Notes: generated by a model not told the origin, from the letters alone. 64,000 nt of DNA from Brevundimonas aveniformis DSM 17977 (GCF_000428765.1 NZ_AUAO01000001.1:248001-312000); one strand, 5' to 3'; positions 54,305 through 64,000 are shown, numbered from the stretch's first letter. Program-made: numbers and translations.

Positions 54305-55450
54305 ATGGCCTCCCCCACCGACCTCGAACACGTTCGACCCTGGCGCCACATCGAGCGCCGCAACAGCCGCCAGATCATGGTGGGTTCGGTGCCGGTCGGC
54401 GGTGGCGCACCGATCTCTGTGCAGTCGATGACCAATACGCCGACGGCGGACGCCGCCGCGACGATCGACCAGATCCGTCAACTGGAAGAAGCCGGTGCCG
54501 ACATCGTCCGCGTCTCCTGCCCGGACGAGCCCTCGACCGCTGCCTTCAAGACTATCGCGCGTGAATCGAACGTCCCGCTGGTGGCCGACATCCACTTCCA
54601 CTACCGCCGGGGCATCGAGGCCGCCGAGGCGGGTGCCGCATGCCTGCGGATCAATCCAGGCAACATCGGCTCAATGGATCGGGTCAAGGAGGTCGTCCAG
54701 GCCGCCCGCGATCACGGTTGCTCCATGCGCATCGGCGTCAATGCCGGGTCGCTCGAAAAGCACCTACTGGAAAAATACGGCGAGCCCTGCCCCGAGGCCA
54801 TGGTCGAGAGCGCACTCGATCACGCTCGCATCTTGCAGGACCTCGACTTCCACGAGTTCAAAATCTCGGTGAAGGCATCGGACCCCTTCCTGACGGTTGC
54901 GGCCTATCAGCAACTGGCCGAAGCGATCGATTGCCCGCTGCACATCGGCGTGACCGAGGCGGGGCCGCTACGAACCGGCACGATCAAGTCGGCCATCGGG
55001 CTGGGCAACCTGTTGTGGTCGGGCATTGGCGACACCATCCGCGTCAGCTTGGCCGCCGATCCAGTGGAGGAAATCCACGTCGGCTTCGACATTCTGAAGT
55101 CGCTGGGACTGCGTCATCGCGGCGTCAACATCATCGCCTGTCCGTCATGCGCGCGACAGGGCTTCAACGTCATCGAGACGGTGGCCGAGCTGGAGAAACG
55201 TCTGGCCCACATCTCCACACCCATGAGCCTGTCGATCATCGGCTGTGTTGTGAACGGGCCGGGCGAGGCCCTGTTCACCGATGTCGGCTTCACCGGCGGC
55301 GGCAAGGGCGCCGGTATGGTCTATATGGCCGGCAAGCCCAACCACAAACAGGACAACGCCGGCATGGTCGACCACATCGTCAGCCTGGTCGAACAACGCG
55401 CGGCCCAGCTCGACGCCGAGCGCGAAGCCGCCAAGGCGGCGGCGGAATGA
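54305..55450 (+). CDS. ispG: 4-hydroxy-3-methylbut-2-enyl diphosphate synthase IspG
   Basis: A 381-residue [4Fe-4S] enzyme of the non-mevalonate isoprenoid pathway. It starts with [28 protein letters not shown] and [12 protein letters not shown]; Fe-S cysteines are in [14 protein letters not shown] and [13 protein letters not shown], as usual. Length fits the short bacterial form. Follows the RodZ-like gene by 32 bases; the next gene overlaps its stop by four bases, so a shared transcript is likely. Ubiquinone biosynthesis elsewhere in the window depends on its product. Confidence 0.98.
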   Translation: MASPTDLEHVRPWRHIERRNSRQIMVGSVPVGGGAPISVQSMTNTPTADAAATIDQIRQLEEAGADIVRVSCPDEPSTAAFKTIARESNVPLVADIHFHYRRGIEAAEAGAACLRINPGNIGSMDRVKEVVQAARDHGCSMRIGVNAGSLEKHLLEKYGEPCPEAMVESALDHARILQDLDFHEFKISVKASDPFLTVAAYQQLAEAIDCPLHIGVTEAGPLRTGTIKSAIGLGNLLWSGIGDTIRVSLAADPVEEIHVGFDILKSLGLRHRGVNIIACPSCARQGFNVIETVAELEKRLAHISTPMSLSIIGCVVNGPGEALFTDVGFTGGGKGAGMVYMAGKPNHKQDNAGMVDHIVSLVEQRAAQLDAEREAAKAAAE

Positions 55451-56049
55451 GCATGAAACTCTACATCACCGACCCCTCGCCCTACGCCCGCAAGTGCCGC
55501 ATCGTGCTCCGGGAGCGGGGTCTTGCCGACCGATGCGAAGAGCTGCGCGTCGATCCCTATGCGTCTGACCCGACACTCGTAGCGGCCAATCCAGTGGCCC
55601 AGGTGCCCGCCCTGGTGACGGAGGACGGTACGGTCTTCACCGACAGCCCGCTGATCTGTGCCTGGCTGGACGCCCATGGGGTATCAGGCGATGCGCTGAT
55701 CCCGCCCGGGGATGCTCAGTGGCCGGTCCGCCGGCTTGAAACCCTGGCCGACGCCGGGCTGGAAATGGGCGTGAAATGGGTGCTGGAGAAGCGCCGTCCC
55801 GAGGCCGAACGCTCACCCACCTGGATTGCGCGCTGGCAGGCGGGCCTGATCCGAACGCTCGATGCCCTCGAAGCCATGGACATGGACACCGCCCGGCCCG
55901 ACCTCGGCATCATCAGCGCCGGCGTCCTGGTAACCTGGCTGGACTTCCGCCACCCGGAGGTTGACTGGAGGTCGGGGCGACCACGCCTTGTCGCGCTACA
56001 AACGGCCCTCGAAACTCGCACGAGTTTCGTCGAGACATCTCCGCGCTAG
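55447..56049 (+). CDS. Glutathione S-transferase-like protein
   Basis: A 200-residue GST-fold protein. The thioredoxin-like N-terminus reads [26 protein letters not shown], with SPYARK taking the place of the catalytic Ser/Cys motif; [28 protein letters not shown] holds the cis-proline and glutathione-binding ED-SPLI site; the C-terminal helical domain follows. Its ATG overlaps the ispG stop (ATGA), though ispG and GST functions are not linked in an obvious way. Substrate unknown. Convergent with the TSUP gene. Confidence 0.88.
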   Translation: MSMKLYITDPSPYARKCRIVLRERGLADRCEELRVDPYASDPTLVAANPVAQVPALVTEDGTVFTDSPLICAWLDAHGVSGDALIPPGDAQWPVRRLETLADAGLEMGVKWVLEKRRPEAERSPTWIARWQAGLIRTLDALEAMDMDTARPDLGIISAGVLVTWLDFRHPEVDWRSGRPRLVALQTALETRTSFVETSPR

Positions 56050-56055
56050 GATCCC

Positions 56056-56832
56056 CTACAACCACCCCACCAGCCGCGCCGTCTGATAGGCGGCCACTAG
56101 CGTCACCAGAATGCCGACCGCAAAGGTCAGCACCCTGACAGGCGCAATGCGCACGACATATCCGGCCAAAGGCGCCGCCAGGAGGCCACCCAGGATCAAC
56201 CCGCCGATCGCCATGGCGTGGTCGGCCAGGCCGTCCGTCGTTTCCCAATGCCCCGTCAGAAGCGCCGCCAGAAACGTCGCCGAGATGGCCGAGGTGACGA
56301 AGAACTCCGCCGCATTGGTTGTGCCGATGGATTTGCGCGGCTCGCTCCCGGCACCGACCATGGTCGTCGTGACCGTAGGTCCCCAGCCCCCGCCTCCGAC
56401 CGCATCGAAGAAACCGCCGACCAGGCCGAGCGGCGGCGTGTATTTGACTGGAAATTTCCGGGGCCGGACACCGCGCACCGCCCGCCACAGGATCATCAGC
56501 CCCATGAAGCCGAGATAGGCGGTGATCCACGGCTTGATGATGTTTCCATCGATCGACGTCAGCAGGAAGGCACCTGCGATGCCGCCAGCCACGCCGCCCA
56601 GCGCCAGGGGCCCGAAGAGCCGCCAGTCGACGTTCTTGTTGACGGCGTGCGACCCGGCAGAGGCCGCTGTTGTAAAGACTTCGGCTGCATGGACGCTCGC
56701 CGAGGCCGTGGCCGGCGGCACCCCGAATGACAGAAGTACGGTCGATGAGATGACCCCATAAGCCATTCCCAGCGACCCATCGACGATCTGCGCCAGGAAG
56801 CCGACGGCGAGAAACAGCAGGAACTCTTCCAT
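56056..56832 (-). CDS. TSUP family transporter (TauE/SafE)
   Basis: A 258-residue membrane protein with about 8 helices. [64 protein letters not shown] is the repeat-start signature of TauE/SafE; the second repeat begins [41 protein letters not shown]. Members export sulfite, sulfoacetate or sulfolactate; the substrate here is unassigned. GAGG seven bases before the ATG sets the start. No sulfur genes are adjacent. Confidence 0.92.
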   Translation of the reverse strand: MEEFLLFLAVGFLAQIVDGSLGMAYGVISSTVLLSFGVPPATASASVHAAEVFTTAASAGSHAVNKNVDWRLFGPLALGGVAGGIAGAFLLTSIDGNIIKPWITAYLGFMGLMILWRAVRGVRPRKFPVKYTPPLGLVGGFFDAVGGGGWGPTVTTTMVGAGSEPRKSIGTTNAAEFFVTSAISATFLAALLTGHWETTDGLADHAMAIGGLILGGLLAAPLAGYVVRIAPVRVLTFAVGILVTLVAAYQTARLVGWL

Positions 56833-57006
56833 TCGGGATCCTCACGCTCGCGTCGTGGGCGTTCATTGTCGAGGCTAGACGCGTCTAGCCTCGGTCCGAT
56901 AGCGCCTGACGAGAATGTTATCAGCCCACCCATCACGCCGGCGTGGATCGACAGATTGGGGCGGGTTCGAGTAGGAACCGGGCCTCCGAACGAAAGGTGC
57001 CCTTCC

Positions 57007-58070
<1,064 letters not shown>

Positions 58071-58074
<4 letters not shown>

Positions 58075-59075
58075 GCCGACAGGCTCTCAGCGCATTCCAC
58101 AATCGTCGCCGCCCCCGGACGCGGACGCCAGCCAGTCATGGCTTGCGCCTTGGCTGACGAGAAGCTGATCTGCCGACCGATCATCGGCACCAGCGGCTTC
58201 ATCAGGGGGACGAACCGCGCCATCAGCCGCACCAGCCAACCCGGCATATTGCGCTTGGGCACCTTGGCGGCCCGCTCACCCAACCGACGCCGAAGGATTG
58301 CCGCCACATCGCCCATCCACATCCGCTCACCGGCCGCGATCAGGCGCTGACCGGCAGCGTCCGGCATGGTCATGGCGCGGATGTGCAGTTCGGCGACGTC
58401 GCGCACGTCCACGACGTTGAAACCGACGCGCGGCGTCATCGGCGGATGACCATTCAGCAAACCCTCGATCAGGGCCACCGAGCTCATCGCCTCGCGGGAC
58501 AGGATCGGGCCGAAGACGGCGGCGGGCAGCACTGTGGTCATCCGCGCCGGATCGTCGTTCTCAGCCATCCAGTCCCAGGCCGCTCGCTCCGCCACGGCCT
58601 TGGACCGGCGATAGTTGTCCAGGTTCGGATCGTTCGGGTCGGTCCAGGTCGTCTCGTCCACATCGACCGCGCCGGTCGTATCGCGCGGGGTCGCCGCCCC
58701 GCAAGACGAGGTCACCACCACCCGTTTCACATTGGCCCCCTTTGCCGCCTTCAACACCCGGATCGTCCCGTCCCGGGCGGGGCGGACCAGGGCCTCCAGG
58801 TCCTGGGTGTCGCGCCCCAGCGGTGAGGCGACGTGCAGGACATAGTCACAGCCCTGGGTCGCCTCGTCCCAGCCGGCGTCCTGAGTCAGGTCAGCGATGG
58901 CGAAGCTCAGACGCGACAGGTCGGCCCCGGTCCTGCCAACCGTCTGGCGGACGATGTCGGCCTTGTCGTCAGACCGCACTGTGGCCCGCACGGCGTAGCC
59001 CTGGTCCAAGAGTTGAGCGATGCACCAGCCGGCGATGAAGCCCGAACCTCCGGTGACGAGAACGGTCTGTGTCAT
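58071..59075 (-). CDS. NAD-dependent epimerase/dehydratase, aldehyde-reductase type (extended SDR)
   Basis: A 334-residue extended SDR. The dinucleotide loop is [30 protein letters not shown]; catalytic YxxxK appears in [19 protein letters not shown] supplies the serine region. This pattern matches dihydroflavonol-4-reductase/aldehyde-reductase-like enzymes, which reduce aldehydes or ketones. It is divergent from a TetR gene with two palindromes between, so it is probably under TetR control by a small ligand. Its stop overlaps the prfA stop by four bases. Start at 59075, no clear ribosome site. Confidence 0.88.
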
Positions 59076-59106
59076 GGCGAATTCGTCTCGGGCGACAGCC
59101 CTATGT

Positions 59107-59118
59107 ATACATATGTAG
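59107..59118. promoter_or_regulatory. Candidate TetR operator 1
   Basis: ATACATATGTAG contains the perfect palindrome TACATATGTA. It shares (A/C)TACA-NN-TGTAG with the second site; centres are 31 bases apart, about three helical turns. It lies on the SDR side of the gap. Confidence 0.5.
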
Positions 59119-59124
59119 ACTCTC

Positions 59125-59152
59125 TTGACCCGTTTGTCTACAATTGTAGAAT
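59125..59152 (+). promoter_or_regulatory. Candidate promoter of the tetR gene
   Basis: TTGACC at 59125-59130 and TAGAAT at 59147-59152, spaced by 16 bases, give a good sigma-70-type promoter. The -10 ends seven bases before the ATG at 59159, so the transcript would start at or next to the start codon: leaderless. Confidence 0.45.
59138..59149. promoter_or_regulatory. Candidate TetR operator 2
   Basis: CTACAATTGTAG is a perfect 12-base palindrome overlapping the spacer and -10 of the presumed tetR promoter. Binding here would repress tetR, and together with site 1 also the divergent SDR gene. Confidence 0.55.
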
Positions 59153-59158
59153 AAGAAT

Positions 59159-59740
59159 ATGCTGACACCCGCTCCGACGCGATCCAGAGATGCAACCGCG
59201 ACGCGGTCCGCCATTCTCGCCTCCGCCCGCGAGGCTTTTGCCCGCTCTGGATACGATGGTGCAGGTGTGCGCGAGATTGCTGGCGGCGCGGGCGTCACCG
59301 CCATGATGGTCAACCGCTATTTCGGCTCCAAGGAGGCCCTCTATGCCGAGGTGCTGGATCAGATTTTCGGCGGCCCGCGCATCCTGACTGAAGCGCTGAT
59401 CCACGCACCCGACGCCGCCCGCATTCTGGCCGAGGCGGTCGTCGACATGACCGCCGCCGGTGCGCCTCAGCTGGACGGCTTTGTCATCCCGCTGCGCTCG
59501 GCCTCCAACCCACGCGCGCTGGAGATCGCCCGGGACCGGATCGAGGCCAATCACCAGGCTGACGTTGCGGGTGCCTTGACGGGCCCTGGGGCGAGAGAGC
59601 GCGCCGGCCTGATCCTGGCCGTGGTCGCCGGTCTGCAGTCCATGCGCCAGACCGTCGAGATTTCATCGCTGGTCGACGCCGACCGGGACGAACTCATCCG
59701 TCAGCTAGCCGGCATCTTTTCGGGCCTGATCGCCGGTTAG
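59159..59740 (+). CDS. TetR/AcrR family transcriptional regulator
   Basis: A 193-residue repressor with the N-terminal TetR helix-turn-helix (TRSAILASAREAFARSGYDGAGVREIAGGAGVTAMMVNRYFGSKEALYAEVLDQ) and a helical ligand domain with no recognised ligand pocket. It is divergent from the SDR gene with an 83-base gap holding two palindromes, the classic layout of an autoregulated TetR pair. There is no ribosome site before the ATG at 59159. Its stop overlaps the BrkB-like gene's stop by four bases. Confidence 0.92.
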   Translation: MLTPAPTRSRDATATRSAILASAREAFARSGYDGAGVREIAGGAGVTAMMVNRYFGSKEALYAEVLDQIFGGPRILTEALIHAPDAARILAEAVVDMTAAGAPQLDGFVIPLRSASNPRALEIARDRIEANHQADVAGALTGPGARERAGLILAVVAGLQSMRQTVEISSLVDADRDELIRQLAGIFSGLIAG

Positions 59741-60954
59741 CTGCGCTCGGCCTCCCGCCGGGATCGACGCCGCAACAACCGATCCGACAGCAACTCGGCA
59801 TAGCGCAGCGTATAGGCCAGCGCCGCCGGATTGCCGCGGCGCGCGCCGAGCGTGTCGGCCACCACCGCGCCCCGCTCCCCGAGCGCGCGCGGCGCGCCGG
59901 TCGTCGTATCAACCGCTGTCTGGTGTTCGATCTCGGCGTTCAGCTCTGCCCCCATGATGACGATCTGGACCGTCAGCCAGGTCCACAGGAGGAAACCCAT
60001 CATCGCGGCCAGCGGACCATAGGACGCCGTGCGCACAAAGGTCTGAACATACCAGGAGAAGCCGAACGACAGGCCCAGGCTGAGCAGACCGGCAAACACC
60101 GCACCGGGCACAACCCATCGCCAGCGCGCGCGCGCGCGGCTGGGGCCGATCCGATAGGCCAGCGCCAGGGCGGCGACATAGATCACTAGAAGGATCGGCC
60201 AGCGCAGAGGCGTCAGATGGTTCCATTCCTCCGCCAGGCCGAACACACCCAGGACGAGCGGCACCCCGACAACGAGCGCCGCACTCAGTTGCACCGCCAT
60301 AAACCCCGAGAGGGTGAAGGCCATGCAGATCAGATTGAACCGGACCGGATGCCGACGCTCAACCTCGTGGTAGGCGACGTTCAGGCTGAAAAACAACATC
60401 TTGACCGCACTGTTCGCGGTCCAGAGCGACAGGAGCAGCGTCCAGACGAGGGTAAAGGTCAGCTCGGTGTTCGAATTCTCGGCCAGCCGCTGCATTTCCT
60501 CAGCGAGGAAACCGGCGACCCCTGGCGGCAGCACTGAATAGAGCAACTCAAGCCGCCCGGCGGCCTGCGCCGGATCGGCAAACAGCCCATAGACGGAAAC
60601 CAGAGCCCCCAGGGTTGGGAACAGGGACAGGGCCACGAAGAAGGTCACGCCGCCGGACAGAAACCCGACCCGGTCCCCGAAATAGGACGCACCCAGCCGC
60701 CACAGAATATCGGTCCAGCCTTTTCGGGGAATATGCTCGGGTCGATCCGCTGCCCGCCCGCGGCCCGGCTCCTCGGCATCAAAATCTTCCGGCGTCTTGG
60801 GCGGGGGTGGAGGGGCCAATGCCTCGCGGGCAATACGACGGGAGCGTCGCCCCGCCATGTGTGAGGCCGCAGCGCCGGCCGCCAGGCCCGCAAGGGCGGT
60901 CCCTGCCAGGGCCCAGAGCCCGCCGATGCCGCCGTTGTTGTCCGCCTTGGCCAT
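59737..60954 (-). CDS. YihY/BrkB family membrane protein
   Basis: A 405-residue inner membrane protein with about six helices. RDxGWTDILWRLGASYFGDRVGFLSGGVTFFVALSLFPTLGALVSVYGLF, LWTANSAVKMLFFSLNVAYHEVERRHPVRF and FLLWTWLTVQIVIMGAELNAEIEHQ are conserved YihY (formerly RNase BN) stretches. Function remains unknown; RNase BN activity belongs to another protein. The Ala-rich N-terminus has one further helix. Start MAKADNN at 60954; 67 bases from the divergent prmC start. The C-terminal tail is Arg-rich. Confidence 0.9.
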   Translation of the reverse strand: MAKADNNGGIGGLWALAGTALAGLAAGAAASHMAGRRSRRIAREALAPPPPPKTPEDFDAEEPGRGRAADRPEHIPRKGWTDILWRLGASYFGDRVGFLSGGVTFFVALSLFPTLGALVSVYGLFADPAQAAGRLELLYSVLPPGVAGFLAEEMQRLAENSNTELTFTLVWTLLLSLWTANSAVKMLFFSLNVAYHEVERRHPVRFNLICMAFTLSGFMAVQLSAALVVGVPLVLGVFGLAEEWNHLTPLRWPILLVIYVAALALAYRIGPSRARARWRWVVPGAVFAGLLSLGLSFGFSWYVQTFVRTASYGPLAAMMGFLLWTWLTVQIVIMGAELNAEIEHQTAVDTTTGAPRALGERGAVVADTLGARRGNPAALAYTLRYAELLSDRLLRRRSRREAERS

Positions 60955-61020
60955 GCTGCCTCGTAACGAGCCGCCGGGACGATGGTTGCCAGACAGCCTC
61001 TGAACCGCCATTTGGCGCGC

Positions 61021-61872
61021 ATGACCTCGCTTGTGAAGACTTGGAAGGCCGCGCAGACGCGGCTGAAGGACGCCGGCATCGACAGTCCGGCCATCGACGC
61101 CCGGCTCCTGCTGGAGGCCGCCGCCGACGTTTCACGTCTCGATATCCTCAATGACCCGTACCGCGAGCTGACGCCCGAACAGCTGGATCGGTACGATGCC
61201 TGGCTTGCGCGACGCCTGGCGCGTGAGCCCGTCGCCCGCATTCTCGGTCGCAAGGCCTTCTGGAAGATCCTGCTCAATGTGACGCCGGATGTGCTGGTGC
61301 CACGCCCGGACACCGAGACGGTTGTGGAAACCGCCCTGTCCGCGTTTCCAGAGGGCACCAGCTTCAACATGGTCGACATGGGTGTCGGCTCGGGGGCCAT
61401 TCTCCTGTCGATCATGGCGGAGCGACCGGGGGCCAGGGGCCTGGGCACGGACATCTCGGAAGACGCCATTGCCGTCGCGCGCGACAACGCGGCGAGCCTG
61501 GGCCTGGCGGATCGCGCGGCCTTCCTGCGGACCGGCTGGGCCGATGGCCTGGCCGATGCCAGCTTTGATCTGGTGACGTCCAACCCGCCCTATATTCGCT
61601 CCGCCGAGATTGCCGAACTGGACGAAGAGGTCCGCGCTCACGATCCGCATCTGGCGTTGGATGGCGGTGCCGACGGCCTGGATGCCTACCGCGCCCTGGT
61701 GCCCGAAACCCTTCGCATCCTGAAGCCCCTGGGCGTTTTCGTCGTCGAGACCGGCTGGGATCAGGCCGAACAGGTCAAGGCGTTGTTCGCGCAAGCCGGT
61801 TTCGAGAACCTGCGGATCGTTCAGGATCTCGGCGCGCGAGATCGTGTGGTGACCGGAACTCGTCCGGCCTGA
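61021..61872 (+). CDS. prmC: Release factor glutamine methyltransferase PrmC
   Basis: A 283-residue SAM methyltransferase that methylates the GGQ glutamine of release factors 1 and 2. LVPRPDTETVVETAL, VDMGVGSGAILLSIMAE and the catalytic NPPYIRS are visible; the N-terminal helical domain binds the factor. The start MTSLVKTWKAAQ at 61021 fits relatives; a frame from 60982 would only add residues. Usually directly after prfA; here three genes separate them. A leader-rich DUF4167 gene follows. Confidence 0.96.
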   Translation: MTSLVKTWKAAQTRLKDAGIDSPAIDARLLLEAAADVSRLDILNDPYRELTPEQLDRYDAWLARRLAREPVARILGRKAFWKILLNVTPDVLVPRPDTETVVETALSAFPEGTSFNMVDMGVGSGAILLSIMAERPGARGLGTDISEDAIAVARDNAASLGLADRAAFLRTGWADGLADASFDLVTSNPPYIRSAEIAELDEEVRAHDPHLALDGGADGLDAYRALVPETLRILKPLGVFVVETGWDQAEQVKALFAQAGFENLRIVQDLGARDRVVTGTRPA

Positions 61873-61939
61873 CGAAAAGCCCTTGGATGGGCGCTTGAAA
61901 GCGGCTAAAGAACCCCCGTTCCCCCCTGAGACAACGCCC

Positions 61940-62034
61940 GCGACCGACGTGGTCGGTGGCGATCAACGGGGCCACCTATTCGGTGGCCGGGATTTCAAGA
62001 ACCATGGTCGGCGCTATCGGGAGACGGGCTCCCG
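61940..62034 (+). promoter_or_regulatory. Hairpin-rich leader of the DUF4167 gene
   Basis: In the 225-base gap after prmC there are three hairpins with five-base loops: CCGACC/GGTCGG at 61940-61956, GGCCACC/GGTGGCC at 61970-61988, and CGGGAG/CTCCCG at 62018-62034, plus GATAC/GTATC near the start codon at 62083-62093. This looks like a structured 5' leader or a small RNA, not coding sequence. Confidence 0.4.
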
Positions 62035-62097
62035 AACGCTCCACGGACAAGCCTCAAGGCCAACGCCGCACGCGGGCCCAAGGATACGGTATCGAAG

Positions 62098-62847
62098 ATG
62101 AGAGACTTCAAGGGCATGAAACGCCAGCGCAACCGCAACCGGCGGTCGGGCGGCGGAGGCCAGGGCGGTCAGAACAACAACCCCAATCGGTCGCTCGATT
62201 CGACAGGCCCCGAGGGCATCAAGGTCCGCGGCAATGCCCAGACCGTCTATGAGCGGTATCAGCAGCTGGCGCGCGATGCGACGTCGTCGGGTGACCGGAT
62301 TCTGGCGGAAAACTACCTCCAGCACGCCGAGCACTATTTCCGCCTTCTGCGCATCATGCAGCCCAATCGCCCCGTGGCCGAGATCGCCGCGCGCGACGGT
62401 CTGAATCAGGGCTTCGACATCGATTTCGAAGACGAGTCCGGCACCCAGTTCGCCCAGGTCCAGCCGCAACTCGAAGCCCGCGAAGACGGCCAGGCTCAGC
62501 CGGCAAACGGTGACGGCGATACCGCCGCCCAGGACGAGCGACGCGCCGAAGGCGACAGTCAGCAAAGCCGCCGTGAATCCCGCCGCGAACGCTATGAGCG
62601 CCGCCGCCAGGAGCGCAAGACGGACGATCAGGCCGAAGGCGCATCTGACGCCGACGCCGGCGCGTCGGACCCGCTGGCAGTCATCGAGCCCAAGGCCGAC
62701 GAGGCCGGCGACGACAACCACATGCCGAGCTTCCTGACCCGCCCGACGCCGGTCACCGCTGCGGACGAAGGGGCCCTTGAGGCCCCCGCTCGCAAGCCAC
62801 GCACGCGCCGTCCCCGCGCGACGGAAACCACCGACGGCGAAGCCTGA
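62098..62847 (+). CDS. DUF4167 family protein, RNA-binding-like basic N-terminus
   Basis: A 249-residue protein of the alphaproteobacterial DUF4167 family. The conserved part is the N-terminal 100 residues: KRQRNRNRRSGGGGQGGQNNN is strongly basic and glycine-rich, and then SNSLDSTGPEGIKVRGNAQTVYERYQQLARDATSSGDRILAENYLQHAEHYFRLLRIMQ-type helices. The rest is low-complexity, rich in charged residues and alanine. Function is unknown; the basic GRG-like head suggests nucleic-acid binding (inference). It follows prmC after a structured gap; ccmC begins 26 bases after it. Confidence 0.85.
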   Translation: MRDFKGMKRQRNRNRRSGGGGQGGQNNNPNRSLDSTGPEGIKVRGNAQTVYERYQQLARDATSSGDRILAENYLQHAEHYFRLLRIMQPNRPVAEIAARDGLNQGFDIDFEDESGTQFAQVQPQLEAREDGQAQPANGDGDTAAQDERRAEGDSQQSRRESRRERYERRRQERKTDDQAEGASDADAGASDPLAVIEPKADEAGDDNHMPSFLTRPTPVTAADEGALEAPARKPRTRRPRATETTDGEA

Positions 62848-62873
62848 TCGGGCTGAGCTGAGGAGCACCAATC

Positions 62874-63593
62874 GTGTGGGGCCTGGCCAATCCTGATCGC
62901 TTCATGCGCCTGACCCGAGGCTGGGGTGCAGGTCTGGGCCTTCTGGCGGCCTTGCTGATCGGTGCCGGTTTGTGGATGGGGTTCACCGCTCCTGAGGACT
63001 ACCAGCAGGGCGACACCGTCCGCATCATGTTCATCCATGTGCCGGCCGCCTGGGTCTCGCTGGCGGCCTATGTCGCCCTGGGGGCCGCCAGTTTTGCGGC
63101 CCTGGTCTGGCGTCATCCGCTGGCCGATGCCGCGGCCAAGGTCTGTGCGCCGATCGGGGCGGTGTTTACCGTCCTGGCCCTGGCGACAGGCTCCCTCTGG
63201 GGCAAGCCGATGTGGGGCACCTGGTGGGTTTGGGATGCACGCCTGACGTCTGTGGTTGTGCTGCTGCTCTTCTATCTGGGCGTCATGGCCCTGAGAGCTT
63301 CCATCGATGACGAGGGCCGCGCAGGTCGCGCCGCCGCCGTGCTGGCGCTGGTGGGCCTGGTCAATCTGCCGATCATCAAGTTCTCGGTCGACTGGTGGTC
63401 GACGCTGCACCAGCCGGCGTCGGTATTCCGGGGTGACGGTCCGACCATGACGGCCGACTACCTCTGGCCGCTGGGCCTGATGGGCCTAGGCTATTCGCTG
63501 TTGTTCGCGGCCCTGTGGATTCTGGCCATCCGAACCGAGGTTCGTCAGCGCCGGATCACGGCCCTGATGCTGCGACAGGCTCGGGGAGGCTAG
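62874..63593 (+). CDS. ccmC: Haem exporter permease CcmC
   Basis: A 239-residue membrane protein, six helices, loading haem onto CcmE during cytochrome c maturation. The tryptophan-rich WWD-type loop is GTWWVWDARLTSVVVLLLFY, and conserved histidines are in IMFIHVPAAW and STLHQPASV. GTG start at 62874, GAGGAG about eight bases before. ccmD follows by one base and ccmG overlaps it, but ccmA and ccmB are not upstream, where DUF4167 stands. Confidence 0.96.
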   Translation: MWGLANPDRFMRLTRGWGAGLGLLAALLIGAGLWMGFTAPEDYQQGDTVRIMFIHVPAAWVSLAAYVALGAASFAALVWRHPLADAAAKVCAPIGAVFTVLALATGSLWGKPMWGTWWVWDARLTSVVVLLLFYLGVMALRASIDDEGRAGRAAAVLALVGLVNLPIIKFSVDWWSTLHQPASVFRGDGPTMTADYLWPLGLMGLGYSLLFAALWILAIRTEVRQRRITALMLRQARGG

Positions 63594-63594
63594 G

Positions 63595-63744
63595 ATGCTC
63601 GATCTGGACATGAGCCCCTATGGTCCCTTCGTCTGGGGGGCCTATGCGCTGAGCGCGATCGCCCTGATCGGCCTGAGCGCCGTTATCGTGCAGCGGGCAC
63701 GGTCCGTTGCGGCCCGACTGGCAAGGTTGGAAGCCGATACGTGA
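63595..63744 (+). CDS. ccmD: Haem exporter protein CcmD
   Basis: A 49-residue single-helix protein that stabilises the CcmABC-CcmE complex. The frame reads MLDLDMSPYGPFVWGAYALSAIALIGLSAVIVQ, then a basic tail RARSVAARLARLEADT, as in other CcmD. The ATG at 63595 is one base after the ccmC stop; the TGA overlaps the GTG start of ccmG. Too short to be found by length alone. Confidence 0.88.
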   Translation: MLDLDMSPYGPFVWGAYALSAIALIGLSAVIVQRARSVAARLARLEADT

Positions 63745-64000
63745 CACTTCGAACCTCGCTGATCATCCTCGGTGGCCTGTTTGTCGCTGCGCTGGCCTAC
63801 AAGGCCTGGAACGATCGGCAATTGTCGCCCGAACCTCCACAGATCGAAGCTGGCCAGCGCCTTTCGAATGATGTGCAGGTGGTCCCCCTGGCGGGCGGTG
63901 ATCCCCGCCCCCTGTCTGACGAGGTCATCGGCCCGACCGTCATCAACTTCTTCGCCAGCTGGTGCGCGCCCTGCCGGGCGGAGAATGCGGTACTGCTTCA
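63741..64000 (+). CDS. ccmG: Thiol:disulfide interchange protein CcmG/DsbE (3' end outside window)
   Basis: The first 86 residues of a membrane-anchored thioredoxin that keeps apocytochrome c cysteines reduced for haem attachment. An N-terminal helix (LIILGGLFVAALAYKAW) is followed by the periplasmic fold with active site WCAPC at 74-78 after VINFFAS. The GTG at 63741 overlaps the ccmD stop. Gene continues beyond base 64000. Confidence 0.92.
   Translation, partial: MTLRTSLIILGGLFVAALAYKAWNDRQLSPEPPQIEAGQRLSNDVQVVPLAGGDPRPLSDEVIGPTVINFFASWCAPCRAENAVLL

Noticed and set aside
59737..60954. Ribonuclease BN
   Set aside because: The YihY family was once annotated so; RNase BN activity belongs to another protein family.

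Overview
This window is GC-rich, densely packed chromosomal DNA from an alphaproteobacterium, most likely a Caulobacterales member close to Brevundimonas. The support is gene order and family content: a urease-free housekeeping set with ubiG/lysC/ptsP/prfA/prmC/DUF4167 in the alphaproteobacterial order, an HslV with the alphaproteobacterial N-terminal propeptide, fabA-fabB, dnaN-recF-gyrB, and many exported peptidases (S9, M13, two M16). Genus-level placement is inference from memory of such genomes. I see no phage, CRISPR array, rRNA, tRNA or complete IS element.

Layout. 1-13.4 kb: the 3' end of sdhA, a CreD-like membrane protein, then a mostly minus-strand block (glycosyltransferase, thrS, yidD, a NifU/IscU-like scaffold, a thioesterase, a DMT-family membrane protein, rmuC, and a dipZ-msrB pair for envelope redox), two exported proteins of unknown role and recR. 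13.5-16.6 kb: a tight three-gene operon matching the URC uracil-degradation route (URC1 GTP-cyclohydrolase-II-like, URC4/DUF1688, uracil phosphoribosyltransferase). 16.7-22.9 kb: an S9 peptidase, a MoeB/ThiF-type E1-like enzyme, hslV and hslU separated by a GxxExxY gene with terminal inverted repeats, and an AT-rich pair of small membrane-protein genes. 22.9-30.3 kb: gyrB, recF and dnaN (minus) interrupted by two small plus-strand genes, a cold-shock protein with a leader that can fold in two mutually exclusive ways over its Shine-Dalgarno sequence, and a DUF350/membrane-protease pair.

30.3-47.2 kb: a 520-base gap with a palindromic repeat, two M16 peptidases in an operon, dnaX-ybaB, a 2-hydroxyacid dehydrogenase, an SH3 lipoprotein, fabA-fabB-pilZ, an M13 peptidase, a Kef-type antiporter and a PH-domain membrane protein. 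47.2-64 kb: ubiG, lysC, lysA, ptsP, a RodZ-like HTH protein, ispG, a GST-like protein, a TSUP transporter, prfA, a TetR/SDR divergent module with twin palindromic operators, a BrkB-like protein, prmC, DUF4167 with a hairpin-rich leader, and the start of a ccmCDG cytochrome c maturation operon cut by the window end.

Features I would look at first are the cold-shock leader, the GxxExxY unit between hslV and hslU, the URC operon, the AT-rich two-gene membrane cassette and the TetR operator region. An overall pattern is that half of the convergent gene pairs share a single 4-base YTAR stop overlap. No database search was run; all family names rest on motifs and remembered family features.
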